Below, piece after piece: positions 43,479 through 52,732 of a stretch of 64,000 nt of DNA (its first letter is position 1; every line of letters starts with the position of its first letter). Made by a program: the position numbers and the translations under genes. Under the pieces are notes generated by a model that was not told where the DNA came from, ran no database searches, and was given only the letters and a program-made list of their open reading frames with translations. The stretch is from Nocardioides insulae DSM 17944 (lineage in GTDB: Bacteria; Actinomycetota; Actinomycetes; Propionibacteriales; Nocardioidaceae), in the NCBI RefSeq assembly GCF_000422825.1, contig NZ_AUGU01000016.1:62001-126000 (forward strand), read 5' to 3'.

Positions 43479-46229
43479 GTGGCACACAAGCTGGTGATCG
43501 TCGAGTCTCCGGCCAAGGCCCGCAAGATCGGCGGGTACCTCGGCTCGGACTACGTCGTGGAGGCCTCGATCGGTCACATCCGTGACCTGCCGCAGAGCGC
43601 CGCGGACACCCCGGCCAAGATCAAGGACAAGCCGTGGGGCCGGTTCGGCGTCGACGTCGACAACGGCTTCGAGCCGTACTACGTCGTGCCGCGCGACAAG
43701 AAGAGCCACATCACCAAGCTCAAGGGCCTGCTCAAGGACGCCGACGAGCTCTACCTCGCCACCGATGAGGACCGCGAGGGCGAGGCGATCGCCTGGCACC
43801 TGCTGGACGAGCTGAAGCCGAAGAAGTCGATCCCGGTCAAGCGGATGGTCTTCCACGAGATCACCGAGCCCGCGATCCTGGCGGCCGCCGCCAACCCGCG
43901 CGAGCTCAACATGGAGCTGGTCGAGGCCCAGGAGGCCCGCCGGATCCTCGACCGTCTCTATGGCTACGAGATCTCCCCGGTGCTGTGGAAGAAGGTCATG
44001 TCCGGCCTCTCCGCGGGCCGGGTCCAGTCGGTCGCCACCCGCCTGGTGGTCGACCGCGAGCAGGAGCGGATGGACTTCCGCCAGGCGTCCTACTGGGACC
44101 TGGAGGGCACCTTCGACGCCGGTGAGGGTGTCGAGCAGCGGATGTTCCCCGCTCGACTGCACACCGTGGACGGCGGTCGGGTGGCCCGCGGTTCGGACTT
44201 CGGTGCCGACGGCCTGCTGAAGAAGCCGGGGCAGGTCGTCCACCTCGACCAGCAGCGCGCGGAGAGCCTGGTCGCAGCGCTGGCCGAGACGACCTACGAC
44301 GTGCGTGCGGTCGAGGCCAAGCCCTACCGGCGTTCGCCGTACGCGCCGTTCCGCACCACCACCATGCAGCAGGAGGCGAGCCGCAAGCTCGGGATGAGCG
44401 CGAGCGTCACCATGTCGGTGGCCCAGCGGCTCTACGAGAACGGCTTCATCACCTACATGCGTACCGACTCCACCACGCTGTCGGGCGACGCGATCAACGC
44501 TGCCCGCACCCAGGTGCGGGAGCTGTACGGCGCCGAGTACCTCCCCGACAAGCCGCGGGTCTTCGCCAGCAAGGTGAAGAACGCCCAGGAGGCGCACGAG
44601 GCCATCCGCCCGGCCGGAGAATCCTTCCGCACTCCTGCCCAGACCGGCCTCACCGGCGACCAGTTCCGGCTCTACGAGCTGATCTGGATGCGGACCGTCG
44701 CCTCCCAGATGAAGGACGCGGTGGGTCAGTCCGTCTCGATCCGCCTCGGCGGCGCCGCCGCGACCGGCGAGGACGTCGTCTTCTCCGCCTCCGGCCGGGT
44801 GATCACCTTCCACGGCTTCCTGAAGGCCTACGTCGAGGGCACCGACTCCGCCGAGCAGCGCAGCGACGACGAGCAGTCCCGGCTGCCCCAGCTGTCCCAG
44901 GGCGACTCGGTCACCGCGGCCTCGCTGCGGGCCGACGGCCACGAGACCAAGCCCCCGGCCCGCTACACCGAGGCCACCCTGATCAAGGAGCTCGAGGAGC
45001 GCGAGATCGGCCGGCCCTCGACGTACGCCTCGATCATCGGCACGATCCTCAACCGCGGCTACGTCTACAAGAAGGGCACCGCCCTGGTGCCGGCGTGGCT
45101 CGCGTTCTCGGTGGTGCGCCTGCTCAAGGAGCACTTCCCGCGGCAGATCTCCTATGAGTTCACCGCCTCGATGGAGGACGTGCTCGACGAGATCGCGGCC
45201 GGCCGGGCAGACCTGACCACCGAGCTGACCGAGTTCTACTTCGGCTCCGAGAAGGTGCAGGGCATCAAGCCGCTGGTCGACGGGCTCGGCGACATCGACG
45301 CGCGCCAGTTGGCGACCTTCGGGATCGGTGCTCCCGAGGACGGGCTCCACCTGCGGGTGGGGCGCTACGGGCCCTATCTCGAGGGGCCCGGTGACGACGG
45401 CACCGCCTTCGCCAAGCGGGCCAACGTGCCCGACGACCTGCCGCCGGACGAACTCACCGTCGAGAAGGCGCACGAGCTGCTGGCCAACCCAGCCGGCGAG
45501 GAGATCGACCTCGGCACCCACCCCGAGACGGGCCGCCGGATCGTCGCGAAGAACGGGCGTTTCGGCCCCTACGTCACCGAGCTGATCGAGGACGAGGCCG
45601 CAGACGCCGAGGCCGGCGCGGCCAAGAAGCCCGCCCGGAAGAAGGCCGAGAAGCCGCGTACGGCGTCCTTGTTCGCCTCGATGTCGCTCGACACCGTGAC
45701 CATGGACGACGCGGTCAAGCTGCTCTCCCTGCCCCGAGTGGTGGGCACGGACGCCGAGGGCGTCGAGATCACCGCGCAGAACGGTCGCTACGGCCCCTAT
45801 CTGAAGAAGGGCACCGACTCCCGGTCCCTCACCAGCGAGGACCAGCTGTTCACCATCACCGTGGACGAGGCTCTGGCCATCTACGCCCAGCCGAAGACCC
45901 GCGGCCGGGCGGCCGCGGCGGCACCCCTCAAGGAGCTCGGCGCCGATCCGGTCTCGGGACAGCCGATCCAGGTGAAGTCGGGACGCTTCGGCGACTACGT
46001 CACCGACGGCGAGTTCAACGCCACCCTGCGCAAGGACGACTCGGTCGAGGCGATCACCCTCGAGCGGGCCGCCGAACTGCTCGCCGAACGACGGGCCAAG
46101 GGGCCGGCGAAGAAGAGCGCCAAGCGCACCACGAAGAAGACGGCGGCCAAGAAGAGCACGGCGAAGAAGACCACCGCCAAGACCGCCTCCAAGAGCACCG
46201 CGAAGAAGTCGACCGCGAAGAAGTCCTGA
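43479..46229 (+). CDS. topA: DNA topoisomerase I with Lys-rich C-terminal tail
   Basis: Relaxes negative supercoils. 916 residues. The TOPRIM motif ATDEDREGEAIAWHL is at about residues 87-101; the active Tyr is about 326 in ITYMRTDSTTL. Several C-terminal repeats (GPYVTEL, GRYGPYLKKG, GRFGDYVTDG) replace zinc fingers, as in mycobacterial TopA. The tail alternates Lys, Ala, Thr and Ser (AKKSTAKKTTAK), typical for processive DNA binding. GTG follows GAAGGA by 5 nt. Confidence 0.97.
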   Translation: MAHKLVIVESPAKARKIGGYLGSDYVVEASIGHIRDLPQSAADTPAKIKDKPWGRFGVDVDNGFEPYYVVPRDKKSHITKLKGLLKDADELYLATDEDREGEAIAWHLLDELKPKKSIPVKRMVFHEITEPAILAAAANPRELNMELVEAQEARRILDRLYGYEISPVLWKKVMSGLSAGRVQSVATRLVVDREQERMDFRQASYWDLEGTFDAGEGVEQRMFPARLHTVDGGRVARGSDFGADGLLKKPGQVVHLDQQRAESLVAALAETTYDVRAVEAKPYRRSPYAPFRTTTMQQEASRKLGMSASVTMSVAQRLYENGFITYMRTDSTTLSGDAINAARTQVRELYGAEYLPDKPRVFASKVKNAQEAHEAIRPAGESFRTPAQTGLTGDQFRLYELIWMRTVASQMKDAVGQSVSIRLGGAAATGEDVVFSASGRVITFHGFLKAYVEGTDSAEQRSDDEQSRLPQLSQGDSVTAASLRADGHETKPPARYTEATLIKELEEREIGRPSTYASIIGTILNRGYVYKKGTALVPAWLAFSVVRLLKEHFPRQISYEFTASMEDVLDEIAAGRADLTTELTEFYFGSEKVQGIKPLVDGLGDIDARQLATFGIGAPEDGLHLRVGRYGPYLEGPGDDGTAFAKRANVPDDLPPDELTVEKAHELLANPAGEEIDLGTHPETGRRIVAKNGRFGPYVTELIEDEAADAEAGAAKKPARKKAEKPRTASLFASMSLDTVTMDDAVKLLSLPRVVGTDAEGVEITAQNGRYGPYLKKGTDSRSLTSEDQLFTITVDEALAIYAQPKTRGRAAAAAPLKELGADPVSGQPIQVKSGRFGDYVTDGEFNATLRKDDSVEAITLERAAELLAERRAKGPAKKSAKRTTKKTAAKKSTAKKTTAKTASKSTAKKSTAKKS

Positions 46230-46286
46230 GCCTCCTCCGACCCGGCCGGCCGCGGCGTCGTTCGACATCGCGCCCTGGTCGGGTGA

Positions 46287-46631
46287 GGGGCGGGCTCGGC
46301 CGTCACCCGACCGGGCTCTGCCGAGCTCCCAGCGTCGTACTCCCACGAGCACGACGACGCCGCGGAGTTCGTCATCGAGCCGGAGACGGTCGAGTCGGTG
46401 CCGGAGTTCCGCGATCCGTACCTCGACCCGGAGGCCGTCGAGGTCGATCTCGCCGAGGGCGACGGCACCCCTGGCCCGGGCGACACCCGGCCGGACGAGG
46501 ACCGCGGAGCCGGCCAGGACCGGCCAGGAGTCGAGCGACCCGGGTGCCGGCACGGTCCGGCGGGCGGCGTTCAGGGGTCGTCGCGGCCACCGACGGCTCG
46601 ATTGTGGGTGCCACCTCCTAGGGTGGGGCGC
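46287..46631 (+). pseudogene. Coding-like acidic remnant in frame with tmk (possible lost MFS-tmk fusion)
   Basis: The 402-bp gap after topA contains an open frame, same phase as tmk, from 46287 to the tmk start. It encodes an acidic stretch (HEHDDAAEFVIEPETVES, then FRDPYLDPEAVEVDLAEGD) without a proper start or domain. In Streptomyces and relatives, thymidylate kinase is fused after an MFS-like membrane domain (SCO3542-type, from memory), so this may be a leftover linker. It could instead be spacer with chance codon bias. Confidence 0.35.
46619..46624 (+). promoter_or_regulatory. -10 hexamer TAGGGT, leaderless tmk
   Basis: 7 nt before the GTG at 46632. Confidence 0.5.
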
Positions 46632-47279
46632 GTGATGGAGGGCCGGGAGACACAGCGAGGAGTGTTCGTCTGCTTCGAGGGCGGCGACGGCTCGGGCAAG
46701 AGCACCCAGTCACGGCTGCTGGGCGATGCCCTGACCGGGCGCGGCCACCGGGTGCTGCTCACCCGGGAGCCGGGTGGCACGCCCGTGGGGGAGCGGATGC
46801 GTGAGATCGTGCTCTCCCCGGAGACCGGTGTGCTCGCCGACAAGACCGAGGCGCTGCTCTATCTGGCAGACAAGGCCGAGCACGTGGAGACCCTGGTGCT
46901 GCCGGCGCTGGCTCGGGGCGAGGTCGTGGTGACCGATCGGTATGTCGACTCGATGCTCGCCTACCAGGGCGCCGGCCGTGCCCTCGACCTCGTCGAGCTC
47001 GAGCGGGTGGCCCGCTGGGCGACCGGCGATCTCCGGCCGCATCTCACCGTCCTGCTCGACATGCCGCCCCAAGCCGGGCTCGGGCGCTTCGAGGGGCGCG
47101 ACCGGATCGAGGGTGAGTCGGTGGAGTTCCACGAGCGGGTGCGGGCCGGCTTCCTCGCCCTGGCCGCGGCCGATCCGGATCGCTACCTGGTGGTCGATGC
47201 CCACGAGTCGCGCGAGGTGATCGCGGCCGCCGTTCTGGGCCGTCTCGAGGACCTGCTGGATCGCGCGGTGCGGGCGTGA
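46632..47279 (+). CDS. tmk: Thymidylate kinase
   Basis: Phosphorylates dTMP to dTDP. 215 residues, the usual length. P-loop FEGGDGSGKSTQ is at about 13-24, DR(Y) motif is TDRYVDSMLAYQG, and the LID region is present around DRIEGESVEFHERV. GTG 46632 is preferred by the leaderless -10; ATG 46635 (one codon later) is the alternative. It overlaps holB by 4 bp (GTGA). Confidence 0.95.
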   Translation: MMEGRETQRGVFVCFEGGDGSGKSTQSRLLGDALTGRGHRVLLTREPGGTPVGERMREIVLSPETGVLADKTEALLYLADKAEHVETLVLPALARGEVVVTDRYVDSMLAYQGAGRALDLVELERVARWATGDLRPHLTVLLDMPPQAGLGRFEGRDRIEGESVEFHERVRAGFLALAAADPDRYLVVDAHESREVIAAAVLGRLEDLLDRAVRA

Positions 47280-48451
47280 CTGTCCCCGGCGTCACCGGCA
47301 CCGGCAGGGTCTGGGATTCGCTGGTCGGCCAGCGGGCCGTGATCGACGCTCTCGCCACCGCCGTCGGCGGCCACGGCATGACCCATGCGTGGCTCTTCAC
47401 CGGTCCGCCGGGGTCGGGCCGGTCGAATGCCGCGGTCGCCTTCGCGGCGGCGCTGCAGTGTGCCGCGGGCGGATGCGGCCAGTGCCATGAGTGCCACACG
47501 GTGCTGGCCGGGTCGCACGCCGACGTAGCAGTGGTGCGCACCGAGAAGCTCAGTATCGGCGTCGACGAGGTCCGCGGCCTGGTGCGCAGCGCCGCCCTCG
47601 CCCCGGCCGGGCGGCGCTGGCAGATCCTGATCGTCGAGGATGCTGATCGGCTGACCGAGGCGGCCTGCAACGCGCTGCTGAAGGCGATCGAGGAGCCCAC
47701 CGACCGCACCGTGTGGATGCTGTGCACCCCCACGGTCGAGGACGTCCTACCGACCATCCGTTCGCGCTGTCGGCTGGTCACCCTCGCGACCCCCTCAGCC
47801 CAGGACGTGGCCGCGTTCCTCACTCGGGCCGACGGCGTACCCGCTGAGCGGGCCGCCTACGCCGCCCGGGCCAGCCAGGGGCACATCGGTCGCGCCCGGG
47901 CCCTGGCCCGCGACGAGGACACCGCCCGACGTCGCCGGGAGATCGTCGGCATGCCGGCCAAGCTCACCTCCCTGGCGGCCTGCCTGCGTGCCGCGGGCAA
48001 TCTCGTCGCGGTGGCCGAGGAGGAGGCCGCGGCGGTGACCGGCGAGCTCGACGCCCGGGAGAAGTCCGACCTGGATGTCTCCTACGGCGTGGTCGAGCGC
48101 GGCCGCAGGCCCCGCGAGTACGCCCCCGCCCTCAACGCGCTCCAGAAGGCCCAGAAGACCCGGGCCAAGCGTCGGGTGCTCGACGTGATCGACCGTGGCC
48201 TGATGGATCTGGTCAGCGTCTACCGCGACGCCATCGCCCTGGCCGTCGGCGCGCCGGGTGCCCTGGTCAACGAGGAGATCCGCGACCAGGTCGCCGAGGT
48301 CGCCCGCACCGGTCCCGAGCTCAACCTGCGCCGGATCGAGTGGATCTTCGAGGCCCGTGAGCAGATGCTGGAGTTCAATGTGCCGCCGGCCCTGGCGCTG
48401 GAGTCGATGATGGTCGCCCTGCAGGCGCCGGACGCCGGGGGAGCCCGATGA
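47276..48451 (+). CDS. holB: DNA polymerase III delta-prime subunit
   Basis: 391-residue AAA+ clamp-loader subunit. The P-loop region is FTGPPGSGRSNAA with Arg replacing the usual Lys, normal for delta-prime. The zinc-binding Cys set is CAAGGCGQCHEC. VEDADRLTEAACNALLKAIEEP and TIRSRCR (sensor/SRC) follow. It is coupled to tmk, as in many bacteria. Its stop overlaps the hydrolase gene (ATGA). Confidence 0.94.
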   Translation: MTVPGVTGTGRVWDSLVGQRAVIDALATAVGGHGMTHAWLFTGPPGSGRSNAAVAFAAALQCAAGGCGQCHECHTVLAGSHADVAVVRTEKLSIGVDEVRGLVRSAALAPAGRRWQILIVEDADRLTEAACNALLKAIEEPTDRTVWMLCTPTVEDVLPTIRSRCRLVTLATPSAQDVAAFLTRADGVPAERAAYAARASQGHIGRARALARDEDTARRRREIVGMPAKLTSLAACLRAAGNLVAVAEEEAAAVTGELDAREKSDLDVSYGVVERGRRPREYAPALNALQKAQKTRAKRRVLDVIDRGLMDLVSVYRDAIALAVGAPGALVNEEIRDQVAEVARTGPELNLRRIEWIFEAREQMLEFNVPPALALESMMVALQAPDAGGAR

Positions 48452-49995
48452 GCACGGCACTCCGCTGGACCGTCGCGGTGGTCGCCGCGATCGCGCTGGT
48501 GCTGGGCATCGCCGGCGCCGCGATCGTGCCGCTGCTGCGCAGCCTCCAGGATGGCGGCTCCGCGTCGTACTCCCTGCCGGCGCCGCAGGAGGGTTCGCAG
48601 GAGCCGCCGGCACCGGAGCTGGCCCGGTTCTATCAGCAGGAGCTGGACTGGTCGGCGTGCGAGGACGCCTGGTGCGCGACCCTCACCGTGCCGCTCGACT
48701 ACGCCGACCCAGCCGGGGAGACGATCGAGCTGGCCCTGCTCTCCGAGCCGGCCACCGGCGACCGACAGGGCGCGCTGGTGGTCAATCCGGGTGGTCCCGG
48801 CGCCCCCGGCACCGACTACGCCGCCTCGGCCGACCAGGCCTTCGGGGAACCGCTGCGGGAGTCCTTCGACGTGGTCGGCTTCGACCCCCGCGGCACCGGG
48901 GAGAGCGCACCCGTCGACTGCCTCAGCGACGCCGACCTCGACGCCTATATCGCTGGTGACCCCAATCCCGACACGCCGGCCGAGGCCGCCGAGGCGGCGG
49001 TCGCAGGGGAGCGGTTCGTGCACGGCTGTGCCCGACACTCGGGGGCGCTGGTCGACCACGTCTCCACCGTCGAGACCGTGCGAGACCTCGACGTCCTCCG
49101 GGCCGCCCTCGGGGAGGATGCGCTGGACTACTACGGCGCCTCCTACGGCACCAAGATCGGCGCGACCTACGCGGATCTCTTCCCCGAGCGCGCCGGCCAA
49201 CTGGTCCTCGACGGCGCCCTCGACCCCTCCCTCTCCTCGCGGGAGACCAGCCTCGAGCAGGCCGCCGGGTTCGAGACCGCCCTGCGCTCCTACGTCGAGT
49301 GGTGCCTCGCCGAGGACGACTGCCCGCTGGAGGGCAGTGTGGACGAGGGGCTGCAACAGATCCGCGACCTGATGGACTCCGTGGACGCCGAGCCGCTCCC
49401 GACCAGCGGCTCTCGGGAGCTCGAGGGCGGCAACGCGTTCTACGGCCTCGTGACGCCGTTGTACGCCCAGCAGTCCTGGCCCGCACTGACGATCGCCCTC
49501 GAGGAGGCCTTCGACGGTGACGGCACCACCCTGCTGGCCCTCTCCGACATCTACAGCTCCCGTGGCGCCACCGGCTATAAGGACAACAGTTCCGAGGCGA
49601 TCAGGGTGATCAGCTGTCTCGACGACCCCTGGGCGATCCCGCCCCGGCAGGTGCCCGCCCAGGTGCCCGACTTCGAGCGTGCCTCGCCCACCTTCGGTGA
49701 CGTCTTCGCGTGGAGCCTCACCGCCTGCCGCGGCTTCCCCGGCAAGGCCGCCGAGCCCCCGCCCGAGGTGACCGGAGCCGGCGCCCCACCGGTGCTCGTC
49801 GTCGGCACCACCCGCGACCCCGCCACGCCGTACCAATGGGCCGAGGCGCTGGCCGACCAACTCGAATCCGGTGTCCTCCTCACCCGCGACGGCGACGGCC
49901 ACACCGGCTACGGCATGGGCAATGCCTGCGTCGACGTGACGATCGAGGACTTCCTCATCGACGGCGTCGTCCCCGACGACGGCCTCCGCTGCTGA
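48448..49995 (+). CDS. Secreted alpha/beta-hydrolase, tripeptidyl-aminopeptidase type
   Basis: 515 residues. An N-terminal hydrophobic signal/anchor (WTVAVVAAIALVLGIAGAA) is followed by an alpha/beta-hydrolase with oxyanion loop NPGGPGAPGTDY, GFDPRGTGES, nucleophile Ser in YGASYGTKIG, Asp in TTRDPATPY, and His in GDGHTGYG. The TAP-like C-terminal domain fits SlpD/E and mycobacterial peptidase/hydrolases. Probably extracytoplasmic. It is co-transcribed with tmk-holB by overlap. The substrate is unknown. Confidence 0.88.
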   Translation: MSTALRWTVAVVAAIALVLGIAGAAIVPLLRSLQDGGSASYSLPAPQEGSQEPPAPELARFYQQELDWSACEDAWCATLTVPLDYADPAGETIELALLSEPATGDRQGALVVNPGGPGAPGTDYAASADQAFGEPLRESFDVVGFDPRGTGESAPVDCLSDADLDAYIAGDPNPDTPAEAAEAAVAGERFVHGCARHSGALVDHVSTVETVRDLDVLRAALGEDALDYYGASYGTKIGATYADLFPERAGQLVLDGALDPSLSSRETSLEQAAGFETALRSYVEWCLAEDDCPLEGSVDEGLQQIRDLMDSVDAEPLPTSGSRELEGGNAFYGLVTPLYAQQSWPALTIALEEAFDGDGTTLLALSDIYSSRGATGYKDNSSEAIRVISCLDDPWAIPPRQVPAQVPDFERASPTFGDVFAWSLTACRGFPGKAAEPPPEVTGAGAPPVLVVGTTRDPATPYQWAEALADQLESGVLLTRDGDGHTGYGMGNACVDVTIEDFLIDGVVPDDGLRC

Positions 49996-50114
49996 GGCTC
50001 GCCCCGCGCCGCCCTTCGGCGATGCCTAAGCTCTCGGAGGGGCCGGAACGCATCCGAAGGGCGATCACCCCGGCACCCGTGCGGGCCGGTTTCGCACCGT
50101 GCCACTCGGTCACC

Positions 50115-50120
50115 TAGACT
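50115..50120 (+). promoter_or_regulatory. -10-like TAGACT of tRNA-Thr gene
   Basis: TAGACT 45 bp before the mature tRNA 5' end. No clear -35 element. Confidence 0.4.
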
Positions 50121-50165
50121 GCTCCGGGTTGTCCCGAGCGCGTCCACGGCCGCGCGAGGCAGCAC

Positions 50166-50241
50166 GCCGCCTTAGCTCAGTCGGTAGAGCATCTCACTCG
50201 TAATGAGAAGGTCGTCGGTTCGATTCCGACAGGCGGCTCCA
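50166..50241 (+). tRNA. tRNA-Thr (anticodon CGU), CCA encoded
   Basis: Complete cloverleaf. The 7-bp acceptor GCCGCCT/AGGCGGC, D-arm TAGCTCAG-GGTAGAGC, anticodon stem TCTCA/TGAGA with loop CTCGTAA (anticodon CGT at 50199-50201), and T-arm GTCGG-TTCGATT-CCGAC are all present. The discriminator is U and CCA is encoded. It reads ACG codons. Confidence 0.97.
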
Positions 50242-50242
50242 C

Positions 50243-50290
50243 CGAATCCGCCCCTGACCAGCGCACCTGCTGGCAGGGGCCGATTCGTTC
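50243..50290 (+). terminator. Terminator of tRNA-Thr
   Basis: Interrupted stem: CGAATC (50243) with GATTCG (ends 50287), then CCCCTG/CAGGGG and CCAGC/GCTGG around a 6-nt loop, followed by TTCT. It starts right after the CCA end. Confidence 0.8.
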
Positions 50291-51134
50291 TCGGTGATGA
50301 AAGCCCGGGATGTACGTGACAGATACATCATGGCCCCCGCGAATGGGCCGGCACTCGACCGCTGGGCATCGAGTAGGAACCCCCATGGTCACGGCTTCTT
50401 GCGCGAGCAGTGGGACCTCTTCGGGCAGTCAGACGAACAAGAGGTCAAGCGTCGAACGCATGCGCCGAAGCAGCAGGTCCCTGGAAGAAGCGGGCGCCGT
50501 CTGGTGCTCGGGACTACCCGATTCGCCGTCGGCGCTTGGACCCCCAGACCACGAACAGGAAGACCCACAGGACGACCAGTGCGATCCAGATGACGAACTC
50601 CCCGGCCCCCATCGGGCCGATGTAGAGCAGCCCCACCAGAACAGTGATCAGAACAGAAGAGCCCAGCGTTTCGGTGTCATCCCAGCCTCCGTACACCCCG
50701 GTTGCCGACCAATCGAAGTGCCGCCGCACTGCACAGGTACGTCGATCACTCGTGAATCCCGACTTCGAGTTCAAGCGGTAGTCAGATTCGAGGCCGAGGG
50801 GGCGAGGCATTCGTAAGACACTGTCGGAATGCCCAAACTGGGTGATGCCCGGTTCTTCGGTTGGTCATGATCGCGAGGTGCTCGACAGGCGGGGTTCGTT
50901 CGTCTCCGGGGACGCGCGAGTCGAGTCGCGGGGCAGGAGCGTGGGAGCGGCCCGCCGGCGTACTCCCGGCCGGCCAGGGCTAGGACGCAGGCCACACTCC
51001 TGGCTCGGGGAGGATGCGCCTCGGATCCGAGTCGTGGGCGCACTCCTTTACAGCCCATCGAACGTTCGTTAAATTCGCCGTGATTTGCCGAGCCAGCCCG
51101 GACGCCGGGCCGGGACCACCGAACGGGAGCGAAC
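50291..51134. other. Gene-poor region after tRNA-Thr
   Basis: 844 bp with lower G+C than the neighbours and weak coding bias. Apart from one possible minus-strand membrane protein (50514-50810), no reading frame convinces. There is a 10-bp palindrome CGAACGTTCG at 51059-51068 before the TRAP gene. No integrase or copy of the tRNA 3' end was seen. Confidence 0.5.
50514..50810 (-). CDS. Possible small two-TM membrane protein
   Basis: 98 residues from the ATG at 50810, or about 60 from a GTG at 50696. Two hydrophobic segments (LGSSVLITVLVGLLYIG; FVIWIALVVLWVFLFVVWG) and a basic end SKRRRRIG give a PLDc_N-like topology. No strong Shine-Dalgarno precedes either start. The only candidate gene in the post-tRNA gap. 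Confidence 0.4.
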   Translation of the reverse strand: MPRPLGLESDYRLNSKSGFTSDRRTCAVRRHFDWSATGVYGGWDDTETLGSSVLITVLVGLLYIGPMGAGEFVIWIALVVLWVFLFVVWGSKRRRRIG

Positions 51135-52418
51135 GTGATCGTGACACCGCGAATCCGCAGGATCGCAAGGACAGCAATCGGGCTCGCCGCCGTCGCGGGA
51201 GTGGTGGTCGGCTGCGCGGGTTCGGTGGGCGGCAACACCGCCAGCGAGGGAAGCGGCGAGGGGTTCGAGTACGGCGCCCCGCAGGATGAGGTCGCCGAGG
51301 CCATCGCCGACCTCGAGCCGGTGACCCTGACCTTCCAGCCCGGGGCCTCCTCCCAGGCGTCGCCGACGGCAGCCAACGCCCTGGCCTTCACCAAGGCGGT
51401 CGAGAAGCGGTCCGGAGGCAAGATCTCGTTCAACATCGCCTGGGGTCAGTCGATCGCTGGCTACCCGGAGGTCGAGGACGCGCTGGCGGACGGCCGGATC
51501 GACATCGCCTACACGGCCCCGATCTACTTCCCGGACGAGCACCCGATGGTCGACGCCTACAGCAAGCTGACCCACTACTCGGAGTCCAGCCCGCTGGTGG
51601 GTGAGGCGGTGTCCGCGGCGATGATGAGCGAACTCGGGTGGAACAGCGAGGAACTCCTCGCCGAGTACACCGACAAGGGCCTGGTGCCGTTGTCCCCGCT
51701 GATGAGCGCGGGCGACTACTACACCGCGTGCAGCGAGCCGGGCACGAGCCTGGCGGACTGGGACGGCCGGCAGATGCGCATCGCCAGTAGCGCGCACGCC
51801 GCCATCGCGGAGAGCATCGGGTCGACCGGGGTGTCGATGGAGTACGGCGAAACCTTCGAGGCCCTGGAGCGCGGGACCGTCGACTGCACGTTCGTCCAGC
51901 CCCAGGTCGCCGGCTCGACCGGCATCATGGAGGCCGCCCCCTACCTCGGGCACTTCAACGGCAGCCGGATGACAGGCTCGGCCACCGGTGCGCACCTTGC
52001 CGGCAGCGGCTTCGAGGCGCTGCCATTGGCCTACCAGCAGATCATCTTCGATGCTCAGATCGACCAGTTCCACGGCAATCTCGTCAGCACCATGGACGCC
52101 GCGCGGCAGATGGTCGTGGACACCAACTCTGCCGGCGGCTCGATCGACGGCTTCGATCCGGCGGCGGAGGAGCGCATCCAGCAGACCGAGGAAGGTCTTG
52201 TCGACGACCTGATCGACGAGGGTCGCCTCGATGACGACATCAAGGACCAGATGGCCGAGCTGGCCGACAAGTGGACCGGCATCGTCGACGAACTCGGGTA
52301 CAAGGACGGCGGCAGCCTCGAGGACCTCGACCAGTGGTACCAGCCCGGCAGCGTCGACTTCCGCCCGCTGAGCAAGCGGCTCTTCGAGGACGCCGCCCTT
52401 CCGCACCGACCGGAGTGA
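51135..52418 (+). CDS. TRAP-type substrate-binding lipoprotein (DctP-like), orphan
   Basis: 427 residues. Signal with lipobox VVGC, then a DctP domain: LTFQPGASSQASPTA, YPEVEDALADGRIDIAYTAP (core), WDGRQMRIASSAHAAI and ALERGTVDCTFVQPQ. The family binds organic acids for TRAP permeases. No DctQ/DctM membrane gene lies within the window, so the permease is elsewhere or lost. GTG at 51135 has GGGAG 5 nt upstream; GTG 51141 is an alternative. Confidence 0.82.
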   Translation: MIVTPRIRRIARTAIGLAAVAGVVVGCAGSVGGNTASEGSGEGFEYGAPQDEVAEAIADLEPVTLTFQPGASSQASPTAANALAFTKAVEKRSGGKISFNIAWGQSIAGYPEVEDALADGRIDIAYTAPIYFPDEHPMVDAYSKLTHYSESSPLVGEAVSAAMMSELGWNSEELLAEYTDKGLVPLSPLMSAGDYYTACSEPGTSLADWDGRQMRIASSAHAAIAESIGSTGVSMEYGETFEALERGTVDCTFVQPQVAGSTGIMEAAPYLGHFNGSRMTGSATGAHLAGSGFEALPLAYQQIIFDAQIDQFHGNLVSTMDAARQMVVDTNSAGGSIDGFDPAAEERIQQTEEGLVDDLIDEGRLDDDIKDQMAELADKWTGIVDELGYKDGGSLEDLDQWYQPGSVDFRPLSKRLFEDAALPHRPE

Positions 52419-52679
52419 CGGATCGATCATCCGCGAAGGGCGGCGGGTGATCCTCGACCCAGCTGAGGTGCGCGGTCGGCTGCAAGCTGTCGTCGCCGCC
52501 GATGGGTCGGGCCACGTCGAGGGCCGCTGAGCCCCTCGCGCCCGGCGCGCAACCAGGCTGGATCCGGACCGCGGCGCCGCTCGGCCGGCGCACGTGTCCG
52601 AACCGGCGGGGATCGTCGCCGAGTCGGTGCAGTTGTCGCGGCGTGAGTATCCTGGCGGGGTCGGTCGCGACTGTGACCG
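52419..52679. other. Spacer between TRAP gene and guanidine riboswitch
   Basis: 261 bp. No gene, clear terminator or repeat was identified. The gdx promoter should lie here; GAGTATCCT near 52650 is a possible -10 area. Confidence 0.4.
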
Positions 52680-52718
52680 CCGGACGAGGGAGCCGTACCC
52701 GGAGCGCGACAAGACGGC
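52680..52718 (+). promoter_or_regulatory. Guanidine-III (ykkC-III) riboswitch
   Basis: The about 39-nt stretch carries the blocks CCGGACGAGG, GCCGTACCCGG and ACAAGACGGC in order and spacing of the guanidine-III aptamer, a small H-type pseudoknot. CCGG (start) pairs with CCGG after GTA, and GCCGT pairs with ACGGC. It ends 4-5 nt before the AGGAG of gdx, so ligand binding should free or expose the ribosome site. Known examples control guanidinium exporters (established knowledge), which matches the next gene. Confidence 0.9.
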
Positions 52719-52732
52719 CTTCAGGAGTCATC

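Noticed and set aside
43476..46553. 1025-codon open frame on the strand opposite topA
   Set aside because: An antisense shadow created by strong G/C third-position bias; topA has complete motifs and the shadow has none.
46398..47279. Longer thymidylate kinase starting at 46398
   Set aside because: The added residues are acidic and unlike the family, and a leaderless promoter fits the GTG at 46632.
50166..50241. tRNA-Thr as a used attachment site
   Set aside because: No second copy of the tRNA 3' end and no integrase were found in the window, so it is only mentioned as a possibility.
50177..50392. Minus-strand frame across tRNA-Thr ending in a PVGIEPTTFSLR-like peptide
   Set aside because: A well-known false translation of antisense tRNA sequence.
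51059..51068. CGAACGTTCG as a LexA (SOS) box
   Set aside because: The actinobacterial SOS box needs four bases between GAAC and GTTC; here there are none.
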